DNA of 64,000 bases from Desulfoluna limicola. GTDB lineage: Bacteria > Desulfobacterota > Desulfobacteria > Desulfobacterales > Desulfolunaceae. Numbering within the stretch: position 1 is the first letter of the stretch; every line of letters starts with the position of its first letter. Positions 7,259-14,702 of this stretch are shown here, in pieces. The stretch covers positions 5,669,501-5,733,500 of the forward strand of contig NZ_AP024488.1 in NCBI RefSeq assembly GCF_021654575.1, in the 5' to 3' direction. The translations under genes were made by a program, and so were the position numbers. A model generated the notes under the pieces. It saw nothing but the letters and a program-made list of their open reading frames with translations, made no database searches and had not been told where the DNA came from.

Positions 7259-8710
7259 TTACACCAGAAAATCAGCTGCCTTGATCCCGAATTGGGCCGG
7301 GTTGTAGGATTCCACCGGAACACGCAAGGCCTCCCCCGACACAGGGTGTGTCTCTGTCAGTTCAACTTCCTCCCCTTTGACGTACCCTCCCATTTTGTCC
7401 GGAATGAGCAAGGCCACCCTGGGCATTGTCGGTGCTTCGTCAGAGGAGCTTTTCATGACGATTCCCATGTTGCCATCCGATAGCTTTAACAGGGTCCCCA
7501 GGGGGTAAACGCCCACCATGTTGATAAACCATTTCAACAGCAGGGGATCAAAATCCCGACCCGAGCCTTCCAGCATGATTCCCAACGCCCTGTCCTGGCT
7601 CATGGCGACGGGTCTGTAGACTCTGGCGGATGTGAGCGCATCATACACATCGGCGATGGTGATGATCCGTCCAAAAAGGCTGAGGGGTTTGCTCCAGTTC
7701 GTGTGCGGGTATCCCGAAAGGTCATATTTGAGATGATGCTCAAATGGCGGGAGGACAATCTGTGACTTCATTTGTCTGCTTGCCTGGAGCTTCAGGATCT
7801 GACGGACGCTGTTTAGCGAGTGCTGTTGTATTTTTTCAAACTCGGAATCTGAAAGTTTGCCGGCCTTGTTGATGATGTTGATATCAATATCCACCTTTCC
7901 GAGGTCGTGGAAGAGCCCGCAAATCCCAAGGCGAACCAGGGATTTTTTTGACAGGCCGATCTTCTGGCCAAGGCACATGGAGAGAATGGACACGTTTACG
8001 GAGTGGGCATAGGTATAGTTATCATAGTCCTTGATTGTTGATAAACCCAGCAAAACCTCCTCTTCGCTGATGACGAGGTCCGCCATGTTTTGGACGACCC
8101 GAATGGATTTTCGAATCCCGACCCGTTTTTTGGATGCAATTCTCTGGGTGACATTGGAGATGGAGTTGAACGCGTATGAATAGACCTTGCGGGCTTTTTG
8201 CCGGGTTGCTTCGCCATGTGGGCCGGATGTGTGGTTCTCTTTTGGTGTCAGTTGGACCCAGTCCAGCCCGGAATTCTCGATGTTGAAGCGGAGCCAGTTG
8301 GCAGGGTCCTCTTTTTTTGAGGCCTGGTTTAACACTTGGGCGAATAAAACGGCCTGACTTATCCGGTCTCCGGTCTCTGGTACTGAAAACGTAAAGCCCG
8401 AAATGTCGATGGCATCGAAAAACCCCAGGAGACTCTGAATGACAGCTGTTGTTTCACTGCGATTCAACACCTTTTTTTTCTGAATGTAGAATCGGAAACG
8501 GGCCTTTTCGATGGTAAAGGAGGCATGGGTTTCCGATAACTGTGCGATGGACAAAATGAAAAGCTTGGCCGCATGCCGGACCAGCTTGTTTGAGTGGTCA
8601 TGGATCCTGACAATATGCAGCAGTTTATTCCAGGCAACGATAAATGATTCCTCAGGCGTGAGTTTTGGGCTGAGTGCGCTGCTTTGAGGACGTTGAGTTG
8701 TCGTGGTCAT
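7259..8710 (-). CDS. HD-GYP-type phosphohydrolase domain protein, 483 aa
   Basis: The C-terminal half carries an HD domain with HDLGKVDI (about residues 266-273), the GYP-like segment HHLKYDLSGYP, and DVYDALTSARVYRP. This is the HD-GYP layout of cyclic di-GMP phosphodiesterases. The GYP motif departs from the usual HHExxDGxGYP (Leu for Glu, Leu-Ser for Gly-x), so activity is uncertain. The N-terminal 190 residues have no recognised domain. No membrane segment is visible. The HEAT-repeat-like gene (8946-10583) lies upstream on the same strand across a repeat element, suggesting a functional pair. The start is ATG at 8710. Confidence 0.85.
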   Translation of the reverse strand: MTTTTQRPQSSALSPKLTPEESFIVAWNKLLHIVRIHDHSNKLVRHAAKLFILSIAQLSETHASFTIEKARFRFYIQKKKVLNRSETTAVIQSLLGFFDAIDISGFTFSVPETGDRISQAVLFAQVLNQASKKEDPANWLRFNIENSGLDWVQLTPKENHTSGPHGEATRQKARKVYSYAFNSISNVTQRIASKKRVGIRKSIRVVQNMADLVISEEEVLLGLSTIKDYDNYTYAHSVNVSILSMCLGQKIGLSKKSLVRLGICGLFHDLGKVDIDINIINKAGKLSDSEFEKIQQHSLNSVRQILKLQASRQMKSQIVLPPFEHHLKYDLSGYPHTNWSKPLSLFGRIITIADVYDALTSARVYRPVAMSQDRALGIMLEGSGRDFDPLLLKWFINMVGVYPLGTLLKLSDGNMGIVMKSSSDEAPTMPRVALLIPDKMGGYVKGEEVELTETHPVSGEALRVPVESYNPAQFGIKAADFLV

Positions 8711-8760
8711 GGTGAGGCTCCAAAGGTACTTATGCGGATCGAAGGGGTCGATAAAAGGTT

Positions 8761-8922
8761 GCCTCCGGCGGCCCTGCCGGGGGCCAAACTTTTGTAAAGT
8801 TTGATAAACAGGTTTTAAGGGCTATTCGCCTCCTTTTCTCTCAGCCCGCAGTGGCTGAGAGAAAAGGAGGCGGCAACCGAAACGTTTTCGGGGCTCATTT
8901 CACAAATCGACCCGTCGGAGGC
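8761..8922. repeat. Intergenic repeat element, B type, complete
   Basis: Left end GCCTCCGGCGGC at 8761. CCTGCCGGGGGCCAAACTTT and GATAAACAGG follow. A perfect 19-bp central hairpin has arms at 8828-8846 and 8853-8871. The right end is GACCCGTCGGAGGC, ending at 8922. Confidence 0.9.
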
Positions 8923-8945
8923 ATAGCCGGACAGCAACGAACCGT

Positions 8946-10583
8946 TTATGATGATGGGGTTTCCATCACCTCATCCGATGTCGTTTGCCCATCGAAAACG
9001 TCGAGGATGCCCAGGGCCAGGGTCGCTCCTTCCCGGTGAATGGCGGAGAGTTTCCGCCGGATGACCGAGTGTTTTTTCGTTTGCTTTTGTAAAAACGGAA
9101 GCGCCTCTGCTGAACCGCACCCTCCCAGCGCCCTGTACAGGCTGAGGAGGCGGTGATGGTCTTCTTTTTTGAATGTCCCGGAACGGATGCAGTCGATGAG
9201 AAACTCTTCCGACAACGGATTCTTTTCCTGCCCGATTCGCTTGATGGCGTAATCCCGGAGAGGGCCCTGGGGGTCATCGACCAATGGGAAAAAGAACTCT
9301 GTCAGCAGTGGTTTTCTTTTCCCCAGGCTCTTGACTGTCTCAAGCCTTAAGCTGCCGGATGAGGTGTTGAATTTTTGTTTCAGCGCCGTTAATGCCCCCT
9401 GTCCCGACACATACCCTAAAAGATGCACAACATTTTGAGCCACCGAGTCATCGGGATGCGACAGCAGCTTAATCAGTGGGTGGGCGTCTTTTTTTGCAAG
9501 CTCCTTGATGGCGTCAATCAAGAGGTTCTGCAATCGCAGTGAAGGCACCTGGAGGATCATGGGGCACAGGGCATGAATCGCCTGGGGAGGAAATTTCGTC
9601 AACGCCGTGCGGAGTTCACTGAGGTGCTTCGTATCGTTAAGGTCCACATGTTTCCAGGCTTCATGGAGTGATGAAATGGCTTCGTTGCTGGACAGGGTCA
9701 AAACAAAATCATCGATATAGGGGATGGCCCAGGACTGGGTTTGAACATAGGACTCTTTCAGCTCATTCAGGCGATCGAAAAACAGGATTATGTATGAGAA
9801 TTCCGCACGCTCCAAGGTGTGCTGGAAACTCTCCAGAATGATATCCAGAACAATCTCAAAATCGTCTTCTTTTTTTTGCTCTTTTAAAATGACGAGAAGG
9901 ACCTCAAAAATATCCGCATCAAAATTGCGAGCCTCTTCGTCCTGAATCATTTGTGAGGTTTTACTGATGTCGTCCACAGACAATGTGAACATATCCAATT
10001 CACCGGCAACTCTGGATATGCTGACGCCTTGTGGGCTCTCTTTTAATTGTTTTGCCCGCTTGATTTGAGCGGGGTCGGCGACCCGGACAGCGTGAAAATC
10101 AATAAGGGTTTCGTCCTGCCAGAACACGTCTGTTGTGTCATAGCTGATACAGGAAAAATCAGCTTCCCACAGGTCGGTGACAATATCGCTCTCCTTTTGG
10201 GATCTGCTTACAGCGTGGTGGCGTAATATGCGTAGAAATTCAAGGAACTCTTTTTTGGTAAGCCCCTGATGGAACGCAAGCCGCTCAATCCCGTCGCGGT
10301 ACATTTGATAGGCTGGGTTCTCTTCACTGGCCCTGCCCCGGTATACGACTCTTCCATCGTGGATGTATGCATCTTTTGTGATTTGAAAAACACATGAGCC
10401 ATCAGTCTCAAGGTAGCCTGACAGCTTATCCATGAAATCGTTTACCGACGATTGGGTGACGACATGATTTTCAGGGTATAACTCATAGTTTTTCAGTGAT
10501 AACATGAGTTTGTCGGCGATTTCTTTTGCCTTTAAGGCTGGCTTTCTGTCGTTTCTTATGTGTTGACTCATGTTGCCTGTCAT
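8946..10583 (-). CDS. HEAT-repeat-like protein, 545 aa
   Basis: The N-terminal part has an alpha/beta region containing DAYIHDGRVVYRG. The second half is alpha-helical with repeating short helical pairs (for example SHPDDSVAQNVVHLLGYVSG and DDPQGPLRDYAIKRIG), typical of HEAT/armadillo-like repeats. No signal peptide, membrane span or catalytic motif is visible. It is encoded directly upstream of an HD-GYP-type protein on the same strand. Similar HEAT and HD pairs are familiar from delta-proteobacteria, so a scaffold or regulatory partner role is inferred. The start is either 10583 or the Met at 10571, which has a slightly better AGG-containing upstream region. Confidence 0.75.
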   Translation of the reverse strand: MTGNMSQHIRNDRKPALKAKEIADKLMLSLKNYELYPENHVVTQSSVNDFMDKLSGYLETDGSCVFQITKDAYIHDGRVVYRGRASEENPAYQMYRDGIERLAFHQGLTKKEFLEFLRILRHHAVSRSQKESDIVTDLWEADFSCISYDTTDVFWQDETLIDFHAVRVADPAQIKRAKQLKESPQGVSISRVAGELDMFTLSVDDISKTSQMIQDEEARNFDADIFEVLLVILKEQKKEDDFEIVLDIILESFQHTLERAEFSYIILFFDRLNELKESYVQTQSWAIPYIDDFVLTLSSNEAISSLHEAWKHVDLNDTKHLSELRTALTKFPPQAIHALCPMILQVPSLRLQNLLIDAIKELAKKDAHPLIKLLSHPDDSVAQNVVHLLGYVSGQGALTALKQKFNTSSGSLRLETVKSLGKRKPLLTEFFFPLVDDPQGPLRDYAIKRIGQEKNPLSEEFLIDCIRSGTFKKEDHHRLLSLYRALGGCGSAEALPFLQKQTKKHSVIRRKLSAIHREGATLALGILDVFDGQTTSDEVMETPSS

Positions 10584-11017
10584 TCTTTTGAATCAAAAAA
10601 TTTAGCTTGATGAATAACCTCAGTGTTCGCATTCTGATCAATGTCGCTTTTGGCTATATTAGTACTTGGAGCATTGCAATACAAGGGGTTTTAAGAGTAA
10701 TTCAATGGGTGTCGAGGTTTTTCTTAGTGGCCTGATAAATATGGGTATTTTTGTGCCGGTTGTCTCGGTTGTGGTTTTGGGTTAGGCGTGCAGTTATGAG
10801 ATCGGCATGCATTGTTCTCTGATGAATGACCATGCTTGTTTTGGTGATCCCCTGGCTTGGGCCTCGTCCCTGAAAGGACGTGCGTCATAACGGCAGGCCA
10901 TTGATGTGCGGGAGAGCCCATTTTTTAATGGCGCATGTGGGCCGTTTGTTTTCTTTGGGGCGTTTATTGATCCGTGGGAAGGGGGGGCGGGGGATGAGTC
11001 CCCGGACTCTCTGAGGG
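10584..11017. other. Intergenic, no gene recognised
   Basis: About 430 bp between the start of the HEAT-like gene and the terminator of the decarboxylase operon. I see no convincing ORF or repeat element. It must hold the promoter for the HEAT-like/HD pair, but no clear -35/-10 pair was found by eye. Confidence 0.5.
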
Positions 11018-11044
11018 GCCCCGCCGTGCACGGCACGGCGGGGC
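11018..11044 (-). terminator. Strong hairpin after the decarboxylase operon
   Basis: Perfect 12-bp stem GCCCCGCCGTGC (11018-11029) and GCACGGCGGGGC (11033-11044) with a 3-nt loop, 15 nt past the stop of the PLP enzyme gene. No T-tract follows on the minus strand, so it may act with Rho or protect the mRNA 3' end. Confidence 0.65.
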
Positions 11045-11059
11045 TTTGCGCCTTCAGGT

Positions 11060-12367
11060 TCAGGCGACCACCACGGGTGGCACCTTTTTGATGAAATGCT
11101 GTCTCAGGCTGTAAGTATAGGCCCCCTGGTTGGGGATGAGGAGCCGGTCTCCGGGTTCGATGCCAGAGCCCCAGTAGCTGTAGCCCCAGACGTCATGGGG
11201 GGTGCACAGGGACCCAAGGACGTGACAGGGAGTCTCGGAGAGTGCGGGGCGGCTCAAGTTGATGATGGGGGCGTAGTCGCTCTCGAAACGTTCCCATCCG
11301 ATGGCGTTGGTGCCGGCGTCGGTGATGACGAGGTCCGCCTCCTTTTTGTCCACCACGGAGAGGACCAGGTGCATGGCATTGTTGACGAGCCATCGTCCCG
11401 GCTCGAAGCAGACGCGGCAGTCAAGGTGGGGGAAAATGTGTGTTTGCAGTGCCTGGGCAAGGGTGCCGGCAAAGGTGGCGATGGAGGTGCCCGGTGCGTG
11501 GGCTGTGGCCAGGGAGTTGTCCGGTTTTTCCCCGAGGGCGATGCGGAGCCTCCCTCTGGGGGTGGCGTCGGGCTGGATCCACTCGCCCTCTTCGGGCCAG
11601 TACCCGCCGCCGATGTCCAAAAAGGCGATGCGGTCCTTAAATCGGTCGGGCATTGTGGCCAGGGTCTTTCCCAACGCCATGAGGAAGCTCACCTGGGCGC
11701 CGGGGGTGAGGTTCCAGCCGGTGTGGAACTGGAGCCCTTCAAAAAGGATATTGGGGAGCCGTCGGGTGTGATCCCAGAAGCGTTGAAGCTGGGAGAGGGG
11801 GATGCCGAACTTGCGCCAGAGGCCGTTGGGGGTTGTGGTAAGACGTACGCCGGCACGCACCACCACTTTCTGTTCCCGGGCGATGGCCTGGAGGCGTTCC
11901 AGTTCCCCGAAGCTGTCAATGAGCACGCAGACCGACCGGTTGTTCCAAGCGGCGAGGCGAAGCTCGTCGTCTGTTTTTCCCGGTCCGCTGAAAACGATGC
12001 GTTGGGCGCCCCAGGCCAGGGCGTCCTTGACCTCCTCTCCGCTGGAAACATTGAGTCCGAAGCCTTCCTGCAGAAGGGTTTTTGACACCGTGGGATGGTT
12101 GTTGCTTTTCACGGCATAAAAAAATTCGGTTTTGGGGAGGTGATCTTGAAACACGCTTTGAAATCGCCTGGCCTGGTTCGTCAGGATCTCCCTGTCCAGA
12201 TAGTAGAAGGGGGAGGGGTGAGGTTGATCCGGCTCCAGGAATCTTGAGCGTTCGTTGATGAGTCCCTTGACAAGGGTGGTGACGATTCCCTTGGAGAGGG
12301 GAAGGGGATTCTGGTTCAGTATTGCTTCGGTTTTCTGAAGATGGTCATTCAGTGCATCGTCTTTCAT
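11060..12367 (-). CDS. Fold-III PLP-dependent decarboxylase (ornithine/diaminopimelate type)
   Basis: The 435-aa protein is an alanine-racemase-fold PLP enzyme. The PLP lysine sits in FYAVKSNN (about residues 86-93). FHTGWN, LDIGGGYWP and FEPGRW follow in the usual order, and a catalytic-type cysteine lies in SLCTPHDVWG, with NQGAYTYSLRQ near the end. The family includes ornithine, arginine, diaminopimelate and carboxynorspermidine decarboxylases, and the substrate cannot be assigned by eye. Its ATG overlaps the TGA of the upstream reading frame (ATGA), so the two are translationally coupled. Together with the upstream acyltransferase and SpeD-like genes it suggests a pathway for a modified amine or amino acid. 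It is not ordinary lysA by context. Confidence 0.85.
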   Translation of the reverse strand: MKDDALNDHLQKTEAILNQNPLPLSKGIVTTLVKGLINERSRFLEPDQPHPSPFYYLDREILTNQARRFQSVFQDHLPKTEFFYAVKSNNHPTVSKTLLQEGFGLNVSSGEEVKDALAWGAQRIVFSGPGKTDDELRLAAWNNRSVCVLIDSFGELERLQAIAREQKVVVRAGVRLTTTPNGLWRKFGIPLSQLQRFWDHTRRLPNILFEGLQFHTGWNLTPGAQVSFLMALGKTLATMPDRFKDRIAFLDIGGGYWPEEGEWIQPDATPRGRLRIALGEKPDNSLATAHAPGTSIATFAGTLAQALQTHIFPHLDCRVCFEPGRWLVNNAMHLVLSVVDKKEADLVITDAGTNAIGWERFESDYAPIINLSRPALSETPCHVLGSLCTPHDVWGYSYWGSGIEPGDRLLIPNQGAYTYSLRQHFIKKVPPVVVA

Positions 12368-12814
12368 GGTGTGTCAAATGCCAGTTGAAGTTGCTGTTTC
12401 AGGGCGATGCCTTCGTTCAAGGTGTCGTTTGCATCGATGGGTACAAAAAAGGAGGTGGCCAAAGACCCGGCTGTCCTCACCCTTCGGGGGAAGGGTGACC
12501 CTGCCTCCGACGGCTTTTGTGAGGTGGAGGTCCCTTGCCCTGGGGAGCGCGTCGCAGGGGGGCCGACACGATTCCGGAGATACGTCCCTCTTTTCGGACG
12601 TGGAGGCGAAGCCCGACAAGGGGGGCGTCAGGGGGCGGAATGTGGGGATGCGGACCGGGCCTGTTGGCGCATCCAGGGCAAGGGAAAGGGTGGCGATGCC
12701 CAGGCCTTCTTTCGGGAGGCAGGGAAGGCAATCGCCTTCGAGGCGGGCTTTTGTGAGCCCGCCCACATAGTTCGGGGGTGTTCCCACCACCAGGACACGT
12801 CGATCAGCAGGCAC
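12364..12814 (-). CDS. Small gene with apparent one-base frameshift, unknown product
   Basis: The frame starts MPADRRVLVVGTPPNYVGG and overlaps the end of the acyltransferase gene by 11 bp. Read straight through it gives 146 aa ending at 12374 with an implausible Arg/His-rich tail. If one base is dropped from the six-T run (plus-strand A6 at 12445-12450), the reading continues as HLLFVPIDANDTLNEGIAL and ends with a TGA overlapping the decarboxylase ATG. The total span of 451 nt is exactly one base more than 150 codons. That ordinary-looking tail and the ATGA coupling argue that this is the native frame. Causes could be a sequencing error, slippage or phase variation, or decay. The GEDSRVFGHLLF region vaguely resembles the end of an ATP-grasp domain; the family is not identified. 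Confidence 0.6.
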
Positions 12815-13769
12815 TTAGGCACTCTCCTTCATGGGCGATGGCCTTGTGGGGAGGGGCACTGGTGTGGCAGAGCGCGTAAAGGGGCCTCGGGGTGAGGTGG
12901 AAACGCTCCTTCCAGTTGAAATCACCGCAGAGAAAGTCCACCTCCCGGATGTGGTTGCGGCAAGCCCAGTCCATGTGGTGAAGGTTTATGGCTTTCGCGA
13001 TTCCGGGATACTCGGGATGGGTGCCCCCTGCCAGGACCACATACTGCTCTTTCCACACAGCCCCCATACCCACCGCCGCCACCTCACCGTCCACAAGGAG
13101 GGTGACGATGCGAAGCATCCCCTGGGCCTTGAGCCAGGCGGCAAGGCTTTCAAAGGCCCTGAGGAAGGTCACGTCGGAGAAGTAGGAACGGGCACCGTAG
13201 CGATTCACGTTCAGGGCGAACAGAGTGTTCAGGTCTTCAAAACGATCGAGGCGAGGTGTGAGTCCCCTGCGTGACAAATCCGCCAATTCACGGGAGATGT
13301 TTTTCAGTGACTTGGTGGAAAATCGCCTCAGTTGGTTTTCGATGTGAAACACACAGGTTTCCGGATAAAAGAGGTACCCGGTGTCGTCCTTGTGAAGAGA
13401 GGCGTGTATCCCCTGAATCGACGGCGGCATCATGTAGTTGAGCTGTACGTCACCGGGGACGGACTCCAGCATGGCATCCCACACGAACCGGGAGGCGGCG
13501 ACGAGTCTGTTTTGTTCGAGCCATGTTTTACCTCCCCAGATCTCTCCGGGAAAGAAGACGTACAGGTTCTCCTCAGGCAGGTGGCATAAGGGGAGGATGC
13601 CCAGGGTTTTCGTTGTTGTTCGGGCATGGACGAAGTGAAGGGGGCGGTTGTAATGCCGGGCAAAGGCCCATCGGACGGCCCAAAGGTCGAAAAAGGAGTC
13701 GTTGGGCATGCAGCGCTTCCAGAGGGCTCTGCACTCTGATGTCTCGGTGACGGTATCGATGGTGAACAT
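12804..13769 (-). CDS. GNAT/FemAB-like acyltransferase (Acetyltransf_6 type), 321 aa
   Basis: The protein has the double-GNAT layout of the BioF2/Acetyltransf_6 family. It has an N-terminal half with FFDLWAVRWAFARHYNRP and FPGEIWGG, and a C-terminal half with LLVDGEVAAVGMGAVWKEQYVVLAGG and YPGIAKAINLHHMDWA followed by DFLCGDFNWKERF. Such enzymes transfer an acyl group to an amine. The acceptor is unknown; the neighbouring decarboxylase and SpeD-like genes suggest an amine product. It overlaps the next gene by 11 bp, so the operon is tight. No signal peptide is seen, so it is cytoplasmic. Confidence 0.82.
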   Translation of the reverse strand: MFTIDTVTETSECRALWKRCMPNDSFFDLWAVRWAFARHYNRPLHFVHARTTTKTLGILPLCHLPEENLYVFFPGEIWGGKTWLEQNRLVAASRFVWDAMLESVPGDVQLNYMMPPSIQGIHASLHKDDTGYLFYPETCVFHIENQLRRFSTKSLKNISRELADLSRRGLTPRLDRFEDLNTLFALNVNRYGARSYFSDVTFLRAFESLAAWLKAQGMLRIVTLLVDGEVAAVGMGAVWKEQYVVLAGGTHPEYPGIAKAINLHHMDWACRNHIREVDFLCGDFNWKERFHLTPRPLYALCHTSAPPHKAIAHEGECLSAC

Positions 13770-13849
13770 GCTGCCTCGAGTAGGTGAAGTGATCCGTTTC
13801 CCGGGGTATTCGAGAAAAGGAACGGGGTATCAAAGCCTGTAGGTGACGT

Positions 13850-14212
13850 TCAGGCTGTTTTTACTGCCGCCCAAAAATCCTGTGCAACGTGTTTGACCGT
13901 CTCAGGTGGGCAGGACTTGCAGCTGAACAGATCAAGATAGACCGCGTTTGTGAGGTTTGCAAAATGCTTAGAAATACGGGCTGTTTCAATGCGCTGGGCC
14001 ATGGAACAGTCCGCCTCTTTCTCATCCCCTCCAAAGTGGACCACCTGTGTCTCACCGAGCCGCTCCATCTCGATAAGATCGCACAACTCCGCCACAAAGC
14101 GTCGGGTGGCCTTGGGGGCACGGGTGGTTTCCGGGTGGCAGTCGTAAATGTCGATGGCTGATGCAATGCCCCAAACAGACTTCTGGTCGGGAACGTGCTC
14201 TTGTTCAATCAT
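13850..14212 (-). CDS. S-adenosylmethionine decarboxylase-like protein (SpeD fold), probable inactive or divergent
   Basis: The 120-aa protein has the SpeD layout: an N-terminal beta strand (WGIASAIDIYDC), VVHFGGDEKEADCSM, and RIETARISKHFANLTNAV followed by YLDLFSCK, which aligns with the SpeD ESHLTIHTWPE...AVDVFTCG block. His83 aligns with the catalytic histidine and Cys98 with the catalytic cysteine. Ala78 occupies the place of the serine that self-cleaves to form the pyruvoyl group. If my hand alignment is right the protein cannot mature in the usual way. Ser81 lies three residues on and might serve instead. It heads an operon with an acyltransferase and a PLP decarboxylase. Confidence 0.72.
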   Translation of the reverse strand: MIEQEHVPDQKSVWGIASAIDIYDCHPETTRAPKATRRFVAELCDLIEMERLGETQVVHFGGDEKEADCSMAQRIETARISKHFANLTNAVYLDLFSCKSCPPETVKHVAQDFWAAVKTA

Positions 14213-14248
14213 GACGGGTCATCCTTTAAACACGTCCCATGTGAACCG

Positions 14249-14425
14249 CTAATGGGTGTCCTCATGCCAGTGTGAGTCCTCTTGGTACCGGCTTTTTTTC
14301 AATCGCTGCAATTGTTTCTTTTTCATTTTTCCCGAGAAGAAGAGCTCGTCGTCATGCTCGTCATCGACGTGTTTCCGCTTCCGTTTCTCGTCGCTTTTTC
14401 TTCGTGCCTCGTTGTCATGTCTCAT
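14249..14425 (-). CDS. Small highly charged protein, 58 aa
   Basis: This ORF starts MRHDNEARRKSDEKRKRK and continues through alternating basic and acidic stretches (HVDDEHDDELFFSG, MKKKQLQRLKK) to HWHEDTH. It lies 37 nt upstream of the SpeD-like gene on the same strand, so it is likely the first gene of that operon. The strong amino acid bias, with few hydrophobic residues, suggests a disordered or nucleic-acid-binding peptide. The composition is unusual for random sequence at this GC content. No family is recognised. Confidence 0.55.
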   Translation of the reverse strand: MRHDNEARRKSDEKRKRKHVDDEHDDELFFSGKMKKKQLQRLKKSRYQEDSHWHEDTH

Positions 14426-14582
14426 GGCATTGTCTCATCTAAAATTGAAATGGTTTTGTTGGCCGTCTCATGGGCCGGCTGAGCTCTTTTAGCAGAATGC
14501 ATGCCAAAAATTGCTCTGATGCGAATGGCCATGGAATCAGTGTGTTGGGGGTGCTCTTCTCGATTGTGTTGAGGGGGTGGTC

Positions 14583-14596
14583 GGTAAAACTTTACC
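14583..14596. promoter_or_regulatory. Candidate operator GGTAAA-AC-TTTACC
   Basis: A perfect 6-bp inverted repeat with a 2-nt centre lies in the 277-bp divergent region between the charged-protein gene and the sigma-54 activator gene, about 107 nt before the latter. Its role is inferred from position only. Confidence 0.35.
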
Positions 14597-14702
14597 TGTT
14601 TATTTATTTGCGGTAATTATTTGCCATAAACAGGGGTGTGAAGGTTTTTTTCTGTAGTTTTATACCGATTTTTGCCTCAAGCCGGGCAGGAGGAGAGAGG
14701 GG

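Noticed and set aside
12407..12895. 162-aa plus-strand frame across the frameshifted gene
   Set aside because: Low-complexity Gly/Arg composition, antisense to a coupled operon, no ribosome site.
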